Of a DNA stretch of 64,000 nt, positions 28,128 to 36,447 are shown piece after piece. Positions within the stretch are counted from its first letter, which is position 1; each line of letters opens with the position of its first letter. Position numbers and translations under genes: made by a program. Below the pieces are notes generated by a model. That model was not told the origin of the DNA, made no database searches, and saw nothing but the letters and a program-made list of their open reading frames with translations. Source of the stretch: Cupriavidus necator (GTDB lineage Bacteria; Pseudomonadota; Gammaproteobacteria; Burkholderiales; Burkholderiaceae); the NCBI RefSeq assembly GCF_013141915.1, contig NZ_SROX01000006.1, forward strand, positions 248,001 to 312,000, written 5' to 3'.

Positions 28128-28538
28128 TCACTGCGACGCCTGCATCGCCGCCATATCCATGTACACCAGTTCCCAGACATGGCCATCGAGGTCCTGGAAG
28201 CCGTGCCCGTACATAAAGCCCAGATCCATTGGCGGCTTGTAGGTATTGCCGCCCGCCAGCACTGCGGCATTGACCATTTCATCGACGCGCGCCCGGGTTT
28301 CCATCGACAGGCAAACCAGCACTTCGGTGGCTTTGCGCGCATCGCAGATTTCATTGGGCGAGAAGCTGCGGAACTTGGCTTCGGTGAGCAGCATCACGAA
28401 AATGTTCTCGCCCACGATCATGCAGGTGGCGCTATCGTCGGTAAATTGCGGATTGAAGGAAAAGCCCAGCTGGGTAAAGAAGGCAATCGATTTTTGCAGG
28501 TCGCGGACGGGCAAATTGACAAAGATCTGCTGATTCAT
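28128..28538 (-). CDS. VOC-superfamily (glyoxalase-like) protein
   Basis: A 136-residue vicinal-oxygen-chelate fold protein: IFVNLPVRDLQKSIAFFTQLGF at the N terminus and GFQDLDGHVWELVYMD at the C terminus, the usual two-module pattern. Metal ligands fit a His/Glu set, with Glu in WELVYMD, but the reaction cannot be inferred. GGAGCCACCCT precedes the ATG at 28538. Confidence 0.88.
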   Translation of the reverse strand: MNQQIFVNLPVRDLQKSIAFFTQLGFSFNPQFTDDSATCMIVGENIFVMLLTEAKFRSFSPNEICDARKATEVLVCLSMETRARVDEMVNAAVLAGGNTYKPPMDLGFMYGHGFQDLDGHVWELVYMDMAAMQASQ

Positions 28539-28779
28539 AGGGTGGCTCCGGAGGTCGTGACATGGCACTGCGCGGGGCGCAGACAAACAGTCTAGGCGAA
28601 AACAGCAAAGCGGCGCGCGTATTTCCATTCTCTAAATGACGGCAAAAAGGAAGATCCGGCGCGCTCAAGCAGTGCATTGGATCGGGCGAGCTTGCGGCGA
28701 TGCTTGCGACAATGGTTGCCCCTAATTGGCATGGTAATCAGGCTGGCCAGCTTGCCCGACAATCTCTCCGTGCAATCTG

Positions 28780-28866
28780 CGTTATTTTTTGTAAAATTTT
28801 TTCAGGTGCTCTGTCACCGGAATTTCTAGTACCATGCAGCGGCCTAATTGCAGAAAGGGGATATAA
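28780..28866 (+). promoter_or_regulatory. AT-rich promoter region of the H-NS gene
   Basis: The sequence around 28783-28802 is unusually AT-rich for this chromosome (TTATTTTTTGTAAAATTTTT), consistent with an H-NS self-binding site over a TAAAAT -10. AAAGGGG lies just before the ATG. The rest of the 328-base space 28539-28866 shows no gene. Confidence 0.5.
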
Positions 28867-29175
28867 ATGGCGACATACAAGCAACTCCTGGCTGAGAAGG
28901 AAGCGCTGGAAGCCAAGCTGAATGAAGTGCGCGCGACCGAAGTGGCGGGCGTGATCGATAAAATCCGCGACCTGATGACCGAATATGGCCTGACCGCGGA
29001 AGACATCCTGCCCCGGCGCAAGCGCGGCCGTCCCGCCGGCAGCAGCCCGCGCAAGGCCGCCGCCGCCCTGCCCCCGAAATACATGGATCCCAAGACCGGC
29101 AAGACCTGGTCGGGCCGCGGCCGTGCGCCGGCCTGGCTGGGCAAGCGTCCGGAGCGCTTCCTGATCGAGCAGTAA
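28867..29175 (+). CDS. H-NS family nucleoid-associated protein
   Basis: A 102-residue H-NS-like DNA binder. Residues 1-48 form a coiled-coil oligomerisation segment (YKQLLAEKEALEAKLNEVRATEV), then a basic linker RRKRGRPAGSSPRK, then the C-terminal DNA-binding domain with KYMDPKTGKTWSGRGRAPAWL, the GRGRxP minor-groove hook. It likely silences AT-rich genes and bridges DNA. A second member of the family is carried by the transposon at the right edge of the window. Confidence 0.95.
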   Translation: MATYKQLLAEKEALEAKLNEVRATEVAGVIDKIRDLMTEYGLTAEDILPRRKRGRPAGSSPRKAAAALPPKYMDPKTGKTWSGRGRAPAWLGKRPERFLIEQ

Positions 29176-29179
29176 AACG

Positions 29180-29204
29180 GGCGCTGCCGCCGGACGGCAG
29201 CGCC
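29180..29204 (+). terminator. GC-rich hairpin after the H-NS gene
   Basis: GGCGCTGCCG and CGGCAGCGCC form a 10-bp stem with a CCGGA loop right after the stop codon. There is no T-run, so termination by this hairpin alone is uncertain. Confidence 0.6.
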
Positions 29205-29239
29205 GCAACCCGTCCGCAGCCCGGGGGCCCGGACGGGTC

Positions 29240-29824
29240 TCACAACGCCTGGCAGACGTAATCCTTGCGCAACGCCCTGAAGCCCTGCTGGGTCGGCTCC
29301 GCCGTCAGGCGCGCGCCGCCGTCGGCCAGCGGCTGCAAGCGCAGAATCCGCGCGGAACACTGGCTGGCGGTCTCGTCCCGCTGGTAGCGGATCTCATACT
29401 GCCCGCCGGCCACCGGCACGAACGACACGCCCGCGGCGCAGCGCAGTTCGGGTAGCGGCGGCGCAGCGGCCGAGGTCACCGCCACATAGATGCGCCGGCC
29501 CGCCTCGACCAGCCGTTCGCGCGTGCGCGTGGCCGGCTCCGGCGAACGCCCGGCCATGTCCAGGCTGCGCTTCCTTCCCATCGCCGACAACTGTTTGCCC
29601 ATTCCTGCCAGCACCAGCGGCCGGGCCGGATCCGGGCACCGGGCCGGATCGACGATGGTGAACGAGGTGTTTTCGTCGGTGCTGGTCACCAGCCGCACGC
29701 TGGCGGACGGCGCACCAGCCGGTACCCGGTATTGCGCCACGCATCCCGACACCGCCACGGCAGCCGCAAGCATCGGCAACACGGCAAGGCGGGGCGGGCG
29801 GGCGGACAACCGGTCATGGCGCAT
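29240..29824 (-). CDS. putative lipoprotein
   Basis: A 194-residue protein with a signal peptide (RLAVLPMLAAAVAVSGC) ending in a lipobox VSGC, so Cys28 or so would be lipid-anchored. The mature part has paired Cys residues and no family I recognise. The frame is open far upstream of 29824, but that region contains the divergent promoter and is not coding. Confidence 0.65.
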   Translation of the reverse strand: MRHDRLSARPPRLAVLPMLAAAVAVSGCVAQYRVPAGAPSASVRLVTSTDENTSFTIVDPARCPDPARPLVLAGMGKQLSAMGRKRSLDMAGRSPEPATRTRERLVEAGRRIYVAVTSAAAPPLPELRCAAGVSFVPVAGGQYEIRYQRDETASQCSARILRLQPLADGGARLTAEPTQQGFRALRKDYVCQAL

Positions 29825-30049
29825 GGCGGGCAGGTTAAGTCGCAAAGGCAGGATGCCGGGCCCGAGCCGGGGTTGGCGGCACGATGATGAAAATTGGGCC
29901 AGGGATGCGGGCTGATCGCGCTGCGACTGACCGCACCGCCAATGGCCGCCGGGGCCCGGACGAGGCCGCCATGCCACCAAAGCCGCCCAGCATACCCGCT
30001 TCCGGCGCCCCCCGGCAGCCGCACAAACCCATGTTGAAAACTCCGACGT

Positions 30050-30074
30050 GATATCCACAGAATCTGTGGATATC
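30050..30074. repeat. GATATCCAC-type palindrome, copy 2
   Basis: GATATCCACAGA (30050-30061) and TCTGTGGATATC (30063-30074) are a perfect inverted repeat around a single A. It shares ATATCCAC/GTGGATAT with the copy at 21981. It lies in the 516-base divergent space 29825-30340, in which I see no gene. Confidence 0.65.
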
Positions 30075-30302
30075 CTGCCCGTGCCCAGTCCGGAAACCCC
30101 AGTCTGTGCGCCAGCGCACCGGACTGCCCAAAATTTAAGCAACGGGTTGCAGCGACCCGGGAAGCCAGCAGCGGCGCGGCACTGGGCGCCATCAGGCACG
30201 GATCCGGAAGCAGTAAAGCTGCCTGGCACACACTTCCGCCCGGCACGCACCCTTGTAGGGGCCATCGTCACCGCGTAATCTCTTTCGTACCGGGGGCTGC
30301 AC

Positions 30303-30318
30303 TGGCGCATTTGCGCCA
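30303..30318. promoter_or_regulatory. palindrome before the AraC-type regulator gene
   Basis: TGGCGCA and TGCGCCA form a perfect 7-bp inverted repeat around TT, 22 bp before the ATG. It could be an autoregulatory operator. Confidence 0.4.
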
Positions 30319-30340
30319 CCTTGCCAGCCAGAAAACGACG

Positions 30341-31369
30341 ATGCCACAACAAGAGCCTCTCCAGGCCGGGCCGTTGCCTCGTGACCTGCTGCACGCGCTG
30401 CGTGAAGGCGGTTACGACGTATCGGCACTCGCGCCTGCCCCGGAATCCGATACCGACTCCGACTCCTGCGACCACCAACCCGCCGCGCATGCGGCCGACC
30501 CGCAACAGGCCATCCACCTGCTGCTGGCCGTCTATCACGCCACCGGCGACCCCGCCATCGGGCTGTGGCTGGGCAGCCGCATGCCGCCCGACCTGCTCGG
30601 CCTGGCCGGCCTGCCCGCCATGGCCGGCCCGTCGCTGGGAACGGCCCTGCGGCGCATCGCGCGCTACCAGAAATTGCTTGCCGGCGACCGCGTCGAACTG
30701 CGCCGCCAAGGCGACGAAGCCTGGGTCTGCATCCGCCCGAGCGATCCCGAAGCGCCCGACAGCCGGCCGCGCATCGACATGGAGCTGTGCTCGCTGCTGG
30801 CCTTCGGCCGGCGCTTCACGCGCAAGCCGCTGCATCCACTGCGGGTCTCGCTGCGCATCGGCCGGCCCGACTGGCACCTGCGCTACACCGAGGCCTTCGA
30901 CTGCCCGGTGCGCTTCGGCGAGCCTGAAGACGCGATCGTGTTCGGCCGGCGCGACCTGGCGCTGCGGCTGATGGCACGCGACCGCTCCAGTCCCACGGCG
31001 CCCGCGGCCAGCCGCGACCTGCGGCCGGCCGCGGCGTCGCTGGCTGATGTGCGCGGTGCCCTGCAGCAGCTGGCCGGCGACCGCGCCCTGAGCCTGGCGG
31101 CGGTGGCGCGCCACCTCGACATCAGCGAGCGCACGCTGCAGCGCCGGCTGATGGCCGCCGGCACCAGCTTCCGCGCGCTGTGCGAGGACGCGCGGCGCGA
31201 GCTGGCGGGCCATTATCTGAGCGAAGGCGCGCTGTCGCTCGGGGAGATCGCGTTCCGGCTCGGCTTTGACGATGCCAACTCGTTCTTCCGCGCTTTCCGC
31301 CGCTGGACCGGCACGACGCCGGGCGACTACCGGCGCCACGCCACGCCAGCGCCGCAGCCACCGGCCTAG
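30341..31369 (+). CDS. AraC family transcriptional regulator
   Basis: A 342-residue regulator. The C-terminal 100 residues hold two helix-turn-helix units (LAAVARHLDISERTLQRRLMAAG and LGEIAFRLGFDDANSFFRAFRRWTG), the AraC signature. The N-terminal 220 residues resemble the arabinose-binding-like sensor of the OruR/ArgR-type AraC proteins (YHATGDPAIGLWLGSRM..). The target is not obvious; neighbours are a lipoprotein and a LysR gene. ATG at 30341 is favoured over an upstream TTG. Confidence 0.93.
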   Translation: MPQQEPLQAGPLPRDLLHALREGGYDVSALAPAPESDTDSDSCDHQPAAHAADPQQAIHLLLAVYHATGDPAIGLWLGSRMPPDLLGLAGLPAMAGPSLGTALRRIARYQKLLAGDRVELRRQGDEAWVCIRPSDPEAPDSRPRIDMELCSLLAFGRRFTRKPLHPLRVSLRIGRPDWHLRYTEAFDCPVRFGEPEDAIVFGRRDLALRLMARDRSSPTAPAASRDLRPAAASLADVRGALQQLAGDRALSLAAVARHLDISERTLQRRLMAAGTSFRALCEDARRELAGHYLSEGALSLGEIAFRLGFDDANSFFRAFRRWTGTTPGDYRRHATPAPQPPA

Positions 31370-31381
31370 CAGCGGCCTCGC

Positions 31382-32311
31382 TCACCCGCCGCGGGCTTGC
31401 TCCCACGGCGGGTTGTCGCCAAAGCGTTCGGCCAGGAAATCGACAAAGGCGCGCACGCGCGGCGGCACCAGCCGCCGCTGCGGCATCACCGCGTAGATGC
31501 CGGTGTCCGCTAGCGGGTAATCGGGCAGCACCTGCACCAGCCGGCCGGCCTGCAGGTCGGCGCAGACATGCCAGGCCGAATGCAGCGCAATGCCGAAGCC
31601 CGCCAGCGCCGCGTCGGACAGCAGCTCGCCGGTATTGGCCTCGATCCGGCCGCGCACGCGCACGGCGATCTCGCCGCCGGCGCCATCGCCGAGCCGCCAG
31701 ACATCTTGCCGCCCCTGGCTGCCAACCAGCAGCAGGCAATCGTGCCGCGCCAGGTCCTGCGGCGTGCGCGGGGTGCCGCGCCGGCGCAGGTAGTCGGGCG
31801 ACGCGCACAGCAGCCGCCGGTTGTTGGCCAGCCGGCGCGCGACCAGCGCCGAATCGTCCAGCGCGCCGATGCGGATCGCCAGGTCAAAGCCGGCGCTGAC
31901 CAGGTCCAGCACCTGGTCGCTCAGGTTCACGCTGAGCGATACGCCCGGATGCCGGGCCAGGAATTCCGGCAGCAACGGCGAGACATAGAGTCGGCCAAAC
32001 GACGACGACGTGGTCACCCGCAAGGTTCCGCTGACGCCGGTGCCAGCCTGCCGCAGCGACGCCCCCAGCGCCTCCAGGTCGTCCACCAGCGCGCGTCCCT
32101 GCTCGGCCAGCACGGCGCCCTCCGGGGTGGCGTGCAGCCGCCGCGTGGTGCGATACAGCAGGCGCACGCCCAGTTCGCGCTCCAACCGCTGCAGCCGCTG
32201 GCTTGCCACCGCCACGGAAAGATCCAGGCTGCGCGCCGCGGCGCTGATGGAGCCCAGGTCCAGCACCCGCAGAAACAGGCCGATATCGCCGATCCGGTCC
32301 ATGATTTTCAA
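31382..32311 (-). CDS. LysR family transcriptional regulator
   Basis: A 309-residue regulator with the LysR winged helix-turn-helix at residues 5-65 (FLRVLDLGSISAAARSLDLSVAVASQRLQRLERELGVRLLYRTTR) and a type 2 periplasmic-binding effector domain. It is divergent from an MFS exporter gene with about 95 bp between them, the usual layout for a LysR protein controlling that exporter. ATG at 32302 is an alternative start. Confidence 0.93.
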   Translation of the reverse strand: MKIMDRIGDIGLFLRVLDLGSISAAARSLDLSVAVASQRLQRLERELGVRLLYRTTRRLHATPEGAVLAEQGRALVDDLEALGASLRQAGTGVSGTLRVTTSSSFGRLYVSPLLPEFLARHPGVSLSVNLSDQVLDLVSAGFDLAIRIGALDDSALVARRLANNRRLLCASPDYLRRRGTPRTPQDLARHDCLLLVGSQGRQDVWRLGDGAGGEIAVRVRGRIEANTGELLSDAALAGFGIALHSAWHVCADLQAGRLVQVLPDYPLADTGIYAVMPQRRLVPPRVRAFVDFLAERFGDNPPWEQARGG

Positions 32312-32406
32312 TATTTTCTTGAAACTGATTATGGATCATGCCGGTTTTTGCTGAATCCGAAAAGACCGAGACTGCGGGCTTTCCTCCCTTTGCGACCCCG
32401 TCCATC

Positions 32407-33630
32407 ATGGCTTCCCCCCAATCCGTCCCCGCCCGCCCCGCCCGGGAAAGGCTGCCGATGGCGCTGTACGCGCTGACCGCCGGTTCCTTTGGCATCGGCT
32501 GCGCCGAATTCGTAATCATGGGCCTGCTGCTGCAGGTGGCCGCCGACCTGCAGGTGACCATCGCGGCCGCCGGCATGCTGGTCTCCGGCTACGCGCTGGG
32601 CGTGTTCGCCGGCGCGCCGGTGCTGACGCTGCTGACGCGCCGCATGCCGCGCAAGGCGGTGCTGCTGGCGCTGATGGTGATCTATACCGTGGGCAACGCG
32701 GCGTGCGCGCTGGCGCCCGACTACACCACGCTGATGATCGCGCGCGTGCTGACCTCGCTTACGCATGGCACCTTCTTCGGCGTCGGCGCCGTGGTCGCCA
32801 CCGGCCTGGTGCCGGAACACCGCCGCGCCTCGGCGATTTCCGTGATGTTTTCCGGCCTGACGCTAGCCACGTTGCTGGGCATGCCCGCCGGCGCCTGGCT
32901 GGGCCTGCACCTGGGCTGGCGTTCGACCTTCTGGGCAATGACGCTGATCGGGCTGCTGTCGCTGGCGGTGATCGCGCTGCTGGTGCGGAAGAGCCAGGAC
33001 CACGGCGCGCGCGCGGCGCTGCGCGACGAGCTGGCCACCATCGGCCGCCCGCAGGTGCTGCTGGGGCTGTCGATGACGGTGCTGCAGTCGATGGGCATCT
33101 TCGCCGTGATCACCTACGTGCAGCCGTTGCTGACGCGCGTGTCCGGCTTTGGCGAGGCGGCGGTATCACCCACCCTGCTGCTTTTCGGCGCCGGCATGAT
33201 CGTCGGCAACGTGCTGGGCGGCCGCTTTGCCGACCGCGCCCCGACCCGCGCGGTGCTGGCCACCCTGGCGGCGCTGACGCTGGTGCTGGCGGCGATGACG
33301 CTGGCCATCCACAGCCAGGTGCTGGTGGTGGCCTTCGTCGGCATCCTGGGCGTGGCGGCGTTTGCCACGGTGTCGCCGCTGCAGCTGCGCGTGCTGCGCC
33401 ACGCCCGCGGCGCCGGCGAGAACCTCGCATCGAGCTTCAATATCGCCGCGTTCAACCTGGGCAACGGCCTGGGCGCGTGGCTGGGCGGGGTGGTCGTCGA
33501 TCACCGCCTGGGGCTGACGGCACTGCCCTGGGTTGCGGCACTGGCGCCGATGGCGGCGCTGGCGGTGGCGTGGCTCAGCGTGAAGCTGGAGCAAGGCGCC
33601 CGCGCGCCGCTGGCGCCGGCCTGCCCCTGA
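32407..33630 (+). CDS. MFS transporter (AraJ/PbuE-type exporter)
   Basis: A 407-residue 12-helix major facilitator protein of the drug/arabinose-efflux type. The motif A-like loop after helix 2 is GAPVLTLLTRRMPRKAVLLALM, and helix 5 region has TLATLLGMPAGAWLGLHLGWR, an antiporter motif C-like segment. Substrate is unknown. Start at 32407 leaves space for a promoter shared with the LysR gene; an in-frame ATG at 32338 is possible. Confidence 0.9.
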   Translation: MASPQSVPARPARERLPMALYALTAGSFGIGCAEFVIMGLLLQVAADLQVTIAAAGMLVSGYALGVFAGAPVLTLLTRRMPRKAVLLALMVIYTVGNAACALAPDYTTLMIARVLTSLTHGTFFGVGAVVATGLVPEHRRASAISVMFSGLTLATLLGMPAGAWLGLHLGWRSTFWAMTLIGLLSLAVIALLVRKSQDHGARAALRDELATIGRPQVLLGLSMTVLQSMGIFAVITYVQPLLTRVSGFGEAAVSPTLLLFGAGMIVGNVLGGRFADRAPTRAVLATLAALTLVLAAMTLAIHSQVLVVAFVGILGVAAFATVSPLQLRVLRHARGAGENLASSFNIAAFNLGNGLGAWLGGVVVDHRLGLTALPWVAALAPMAALAVAWLSVKLEQGARAPLAPACP

Positions 33631-33649
33631 GCGCGGCGCGAGCGCGCCT

Positions 33650-34876
33650 TCAGCCCGGCTTGCCGTCCACCCGCGGGCGCGCCAGACGCGGCGCATAGGT
33701 AAGCGCATAGAGCCCGAAGCCCGCCACCCAGCACGCGCCCGCGCCCCACACCCAATGCAGGTAGCCGGCGGGCCAGGCGAGCGGCCCGAACACCCGCAAC
33801 ACCGCCGCCGCGGCCACCAGCCAGTACGCCGCGGTCTCCGCGCGGCCGGCCACCAGCATGCGGCCGGTGTGGCCCAGCGCGGTACGCGTAACCATGGCAA
33901 TGATGGCCACGCCGAGCACGCCCACGGTGAACGCGTGGGTGGCCAGCCCGGCCATCACCAGGCCGAGTGCACCGAGCGCCTGCAGCGCCAGCGCCACCGG
34001 CAGCCATGCATAAGCCAGATGCAGCACCCACAGGATCGGCCGGTTGCCGACCGCATAACCGCGCCAGCCCGCCACGCGCACGCCCAGCACCAGCGCGGCG
34101 AGCAGCGACAGCGCCGCCACCAGCCATCCGGGCACGGGCAGCAGCCCGGCCGCCAGCCCCAGCACGGCCGCGGGAATCGTCAGGCGATCCACCTGCCGGT
34201 ACTGGCGCAGCCGGAAGCCCGGAATCGCATTGGTGGTGAACATCGGGATCACGCGCCCGCCGATCACCACCACGAACAGCGTCACCAATGCCACGCCGGC
34301 GCGGCAGGCCAGCATCGCGCCGGCGTCATGGCCGCGTGCCTGCAGCCACAGGCTGGCAATATCGGCCAAGGCCAGCAGCCATAGCGCGAGCGCCAGCGGA
34401 TAGTTGCGCCGGTTACCGCCGCGCACCAGCGCGCGCGCAAACGCCAGCGCCGCCAGCGGCAGGAACGCGCCTTCGACCACGAAGGCCGCGGTGCCGGGTG
34501 CCAGCCACAGTCCGGCGCGCCCGGCCACCCAGAGCCCGAACAGCGCAGCCAGCGCGGAGCCGGTCGGCGTCGGCTGCCCGGTCCAGGCCCGTCCGGCGGT
34601 AAACAGAAACCCCACCACGATGGCCGCGGCGAAGCCGAACACCATCTCGTGCGCATGCCAGAACATTGCCGGCAGCGCCGGTGCGGGGCCGACACCGTTC
34701 ATACCCGCCAGCATCGCCGACCATGCCGCGATCGCCAGCGCGGCAAACACCGCGCCACCCAGGTAGAACGGGCGAAAACCCAGCGCAAACAAGGCAAAGC
34801 CACGTGGCGGCGGCCCCGCGGGGACCTTGCCGGAGGGTGGCGTGCGCCGCGCGGGAAGGATGGGAATGGTGTCCAT
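33650..34876 (-). CDS. nnrS: NnrS family protein
   Basis: A heme- and copper-containing integral membrane protein in characterised relatives, linked to protection against nitric oxide and to denitrification. The 408-residue protein has about 12 hydrophobic segments and the family motifs FRPFYLGGAVFAA, FWHAHEMVFGF near residue 75 and VIGGRVIPMFTTNAIPG near residue 215; the conserved His residues in these are likely metal ligands. It is divergent from narK1, which fits joint use during anaerobic nitrate growth. Confidence 0.93.
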   Translation of the reverse strand: MDTIPILPARRTPPSGKVPAGPPPRGFALFALGFRPFYLGGAVFAALAIAAWSAMLAGMNGVGPAPALPAMFWHAHEMVFGFAAAIVVGFLFTAGRAWTGQPTPTGSALAALFGLWVAGRAGLWLAPGTAAFVVEGAFLPLAALAFARALVRGGNRRNYPLALALWLLALADIASLWLQARGHDAGAMLACRAGVALVTLFVVVIGGRVIPMFTTNAIPGFRLRQYRQVDRLTIPAAVLGLAAGLLPVPGWLVAALSLLAALVLGVRVAGWRGYAVGNRPILWVLHLAYAWLPVALALQALGALGLVMAGLATHAFTVGVLGVAIIAMVTRTALGHTGRMLVAGRAETAAYWLVAAAAVLRVFGPLAWPAGYLHWVWGAGACWVAGFGLYALTYAPRLARPRVDGKPG

Positions 34877-34988
34877 GGGTGGCGATGAGGATCAGGGGAG
34901 GCGGCGCGGGGGTCGCCGTAGCGGTGCGAGGCGATGCGCCGCAGGTTGATCGCACGATAGCACCGCCGCCGCGCCGGCAACCTCCCCC

Positions 34989-35055
34989 GGTAGAACTACC
35001 TCCAAAGGCAGGCCGCGCCCGCGCGTGCGCTGTGCTGCCGGCGAATAGGCAGCAC
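34989..35055. promoter_or_regulatory. control region between nnrS and narK1
   Basis: GGTAGAACTACC (34989-35000) is a short palindrome overlapping TACCTCC-AA-AGGCA (34997-35010), which loosely resembles paired NarL heptamers. Further down, GTGCTGCC (35032-35039) and GGCAGCAC (35048-35055) form a strong 8-bp inverted repeat about 50 bp before narK1. I found no good FNR box in this space. Confidence 0.4.
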
Positions 35056-35106
35056 CAGCGCCCGCCCCTACTCTGGCATCACCCCCGCCAAAGTTGACAC
35101 AGGAGC

Positions 35107-36393
35107 ATGGCCATGGCCACCCAATCCCGCGCGCCGGCGCCGATCCCGCCCGGCGCCGCAATAACACTGGCGTCCAGTACTTTTGCCTTCACCATCTGCT
35201 TTGCCGTGTGGATGCTGTTCGCGGTCCTCGGCATTCCCCTCAAACAGCAGCTCGGCCTCAACGACACGGAATTCGGCCTGCTCGCGGCCACGCCGGTGCT
35301 GAGCGGCTCGCTGATCCGCGTGCCGCTGGGCCTGTGGACCGACCGCTTCGGCGGCCGCATCGTCTTCTTCGTGCTGATGCTGGCCACCGTGATCCCGATC
35401 TGGCTGATCTCGTATGCGACCACGCTGTGGCAACTGCTGGTGCTGGGGCTGTTCGTCGGCCTGGCGGGCGGCTCGTTTTCGGTGGGCACGCCCTACGTGG
35501 CGCGCTGGTTCCCGCGCTCCCGCCAGGGGCTGGCGATGGGCATCTTCGGCGCCGGCAACTCGGGCGCCGCGCTGACCAAGTTCGTCGCGCCGGCGCTGAT
35601 CCTGGCGGCCGGCACCTGGACCGTCGTGCCGCGCGTCTATTCGGTGGCGATGCTGGTCACCGCGCTGCTGTTCTGGGTGTTGTCACGCAGCAACCCGGCG
35701 CACCTGGTCAAGTCCAGCGTGGGCTGGCGCGAGCAGCTGGCGGTGATGCGCGACCCGCGCGTGTGGCGCTACTCGCAGTACTACTCCGTGGTGTTCGGCG
35801 GCTATGTCGGCCTGTCGCTGTGGATGACCAAGTACTACATCGGCGAATACGGCTTCGACATCAAGACCGCTGCCTTCCTGGCGGCGTGCTTCTCGCTGCC
35901 GGGCGGCGTGCTGCGCGCCATCGGCGGCTGGATCTCGGACCGCTACGGCGCGCACCGCACCACCTGGTGGGTGATGTGGGTCAGCTGGGTCGGCTTCTTC
36001 CTGCTCAGCTACCCGCAGACCGATTTCATCGTCCAGACCACCGGCGGCCCGCAGGCCTTCCGCATCGCGCTGACGCCCACGCTGTTCACCATCCTGCTGT
36101 TCGTGGTCGGCATCGCCTTCGCCATCGGCAAGGCCTCGGTGTTCAAGTTCATCTCCAACGACTTCACCCACAACATCGGCGCGGTCTCCGGCGTGGTGGG
36201 CCTGGCCGGCGGCCTGGGCGGCTTCGTGCTGCCCATCCTGTTCGGCATGCTGGCCGACCTGACTGGCATCCGCAGCAGCTGCTTCATGCTGATGTACGGC
36301 ACCGTCTGCGTGAGCCTGGTGTGGATGCACTACAGCCACCGCGCCGAACGCCAGCGCAAGGCCCAGGCCGTGGGCCTGACCCAGGCGGCCTGA
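35107..36393 (+). CDS. narK1: nitrate/nitrite transporter NarK1
   Basis: A 428-residue, 12-helix nitrate porter of the MFS NNP family. The NNP motif MGIFGAGNSGAALTKF lies near residue 155, and an Arg in the FGLLAATPVLSGSLIRVPLG helix fits the substrate-binding Arg. NarK1-type proteins are thought to be nitrate/proton symporters that start nitrate uptake. CAGGAGC precedes the ATG; a second ATG is two codons later. First gene of the nar operon. Confidence 0.93.
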   Translation: MAMATQSRAPAPIPPGAAITLASSTFAFTICFAVWMLFAVLGIPLKQQLGLNDTEFGLLAATPVLSGSLIRVPLGLWTDRFGGRIVFFVLMLATVIPIWLISYATTLWQLLVLGLFVGLAGGSFSVGTPYVARWFPRSRQGLAMGIFGAGNSGAALTKFVAPALILAAGTWTVVPRVYSVAMLVTALLFWVLSRSNPAHLVKSSVGWREQLAVMRDPRVWRYSQYYSVVFGGYVGLSLWMTKYYIGEYGFDIKTAAFLAACFSLPGGVLRAIGGWISDRYGAHRTTWWVMWVSWVGFFLLSYPQTDFIVQTTGGPQAFRIALTPTLFTILLFVVGIAFAIGKASVFKFISNDFTHNIGAVSGVVGLAGGLGGFVLPILFGMLADLTGIRSSCFMLMYGTVCVSLVWMHYSHRAERQRKAQAVGLTQAA

Positions 36394-36447
36394 CGCGGCA
36401 CCGACCTCCCTGCGCCTGCGCGCTTTCCTCATCAAGGCAAACTGATC

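Noticed and set aside
29240..31339. 699-codon minus-strand frame continuing beyond the lipoprotein
   Set aside because: The part above 29824 runs through a promoter, a palindrome and the antisense of the AraC gene; only the C-terminal 194 residues with signal peptide look real.
34946..34959. FNR box upstream of narK1 starting TTGAT
   Set aside because: The second half reads CGATA, not ATCAA, so only one half-site matches.
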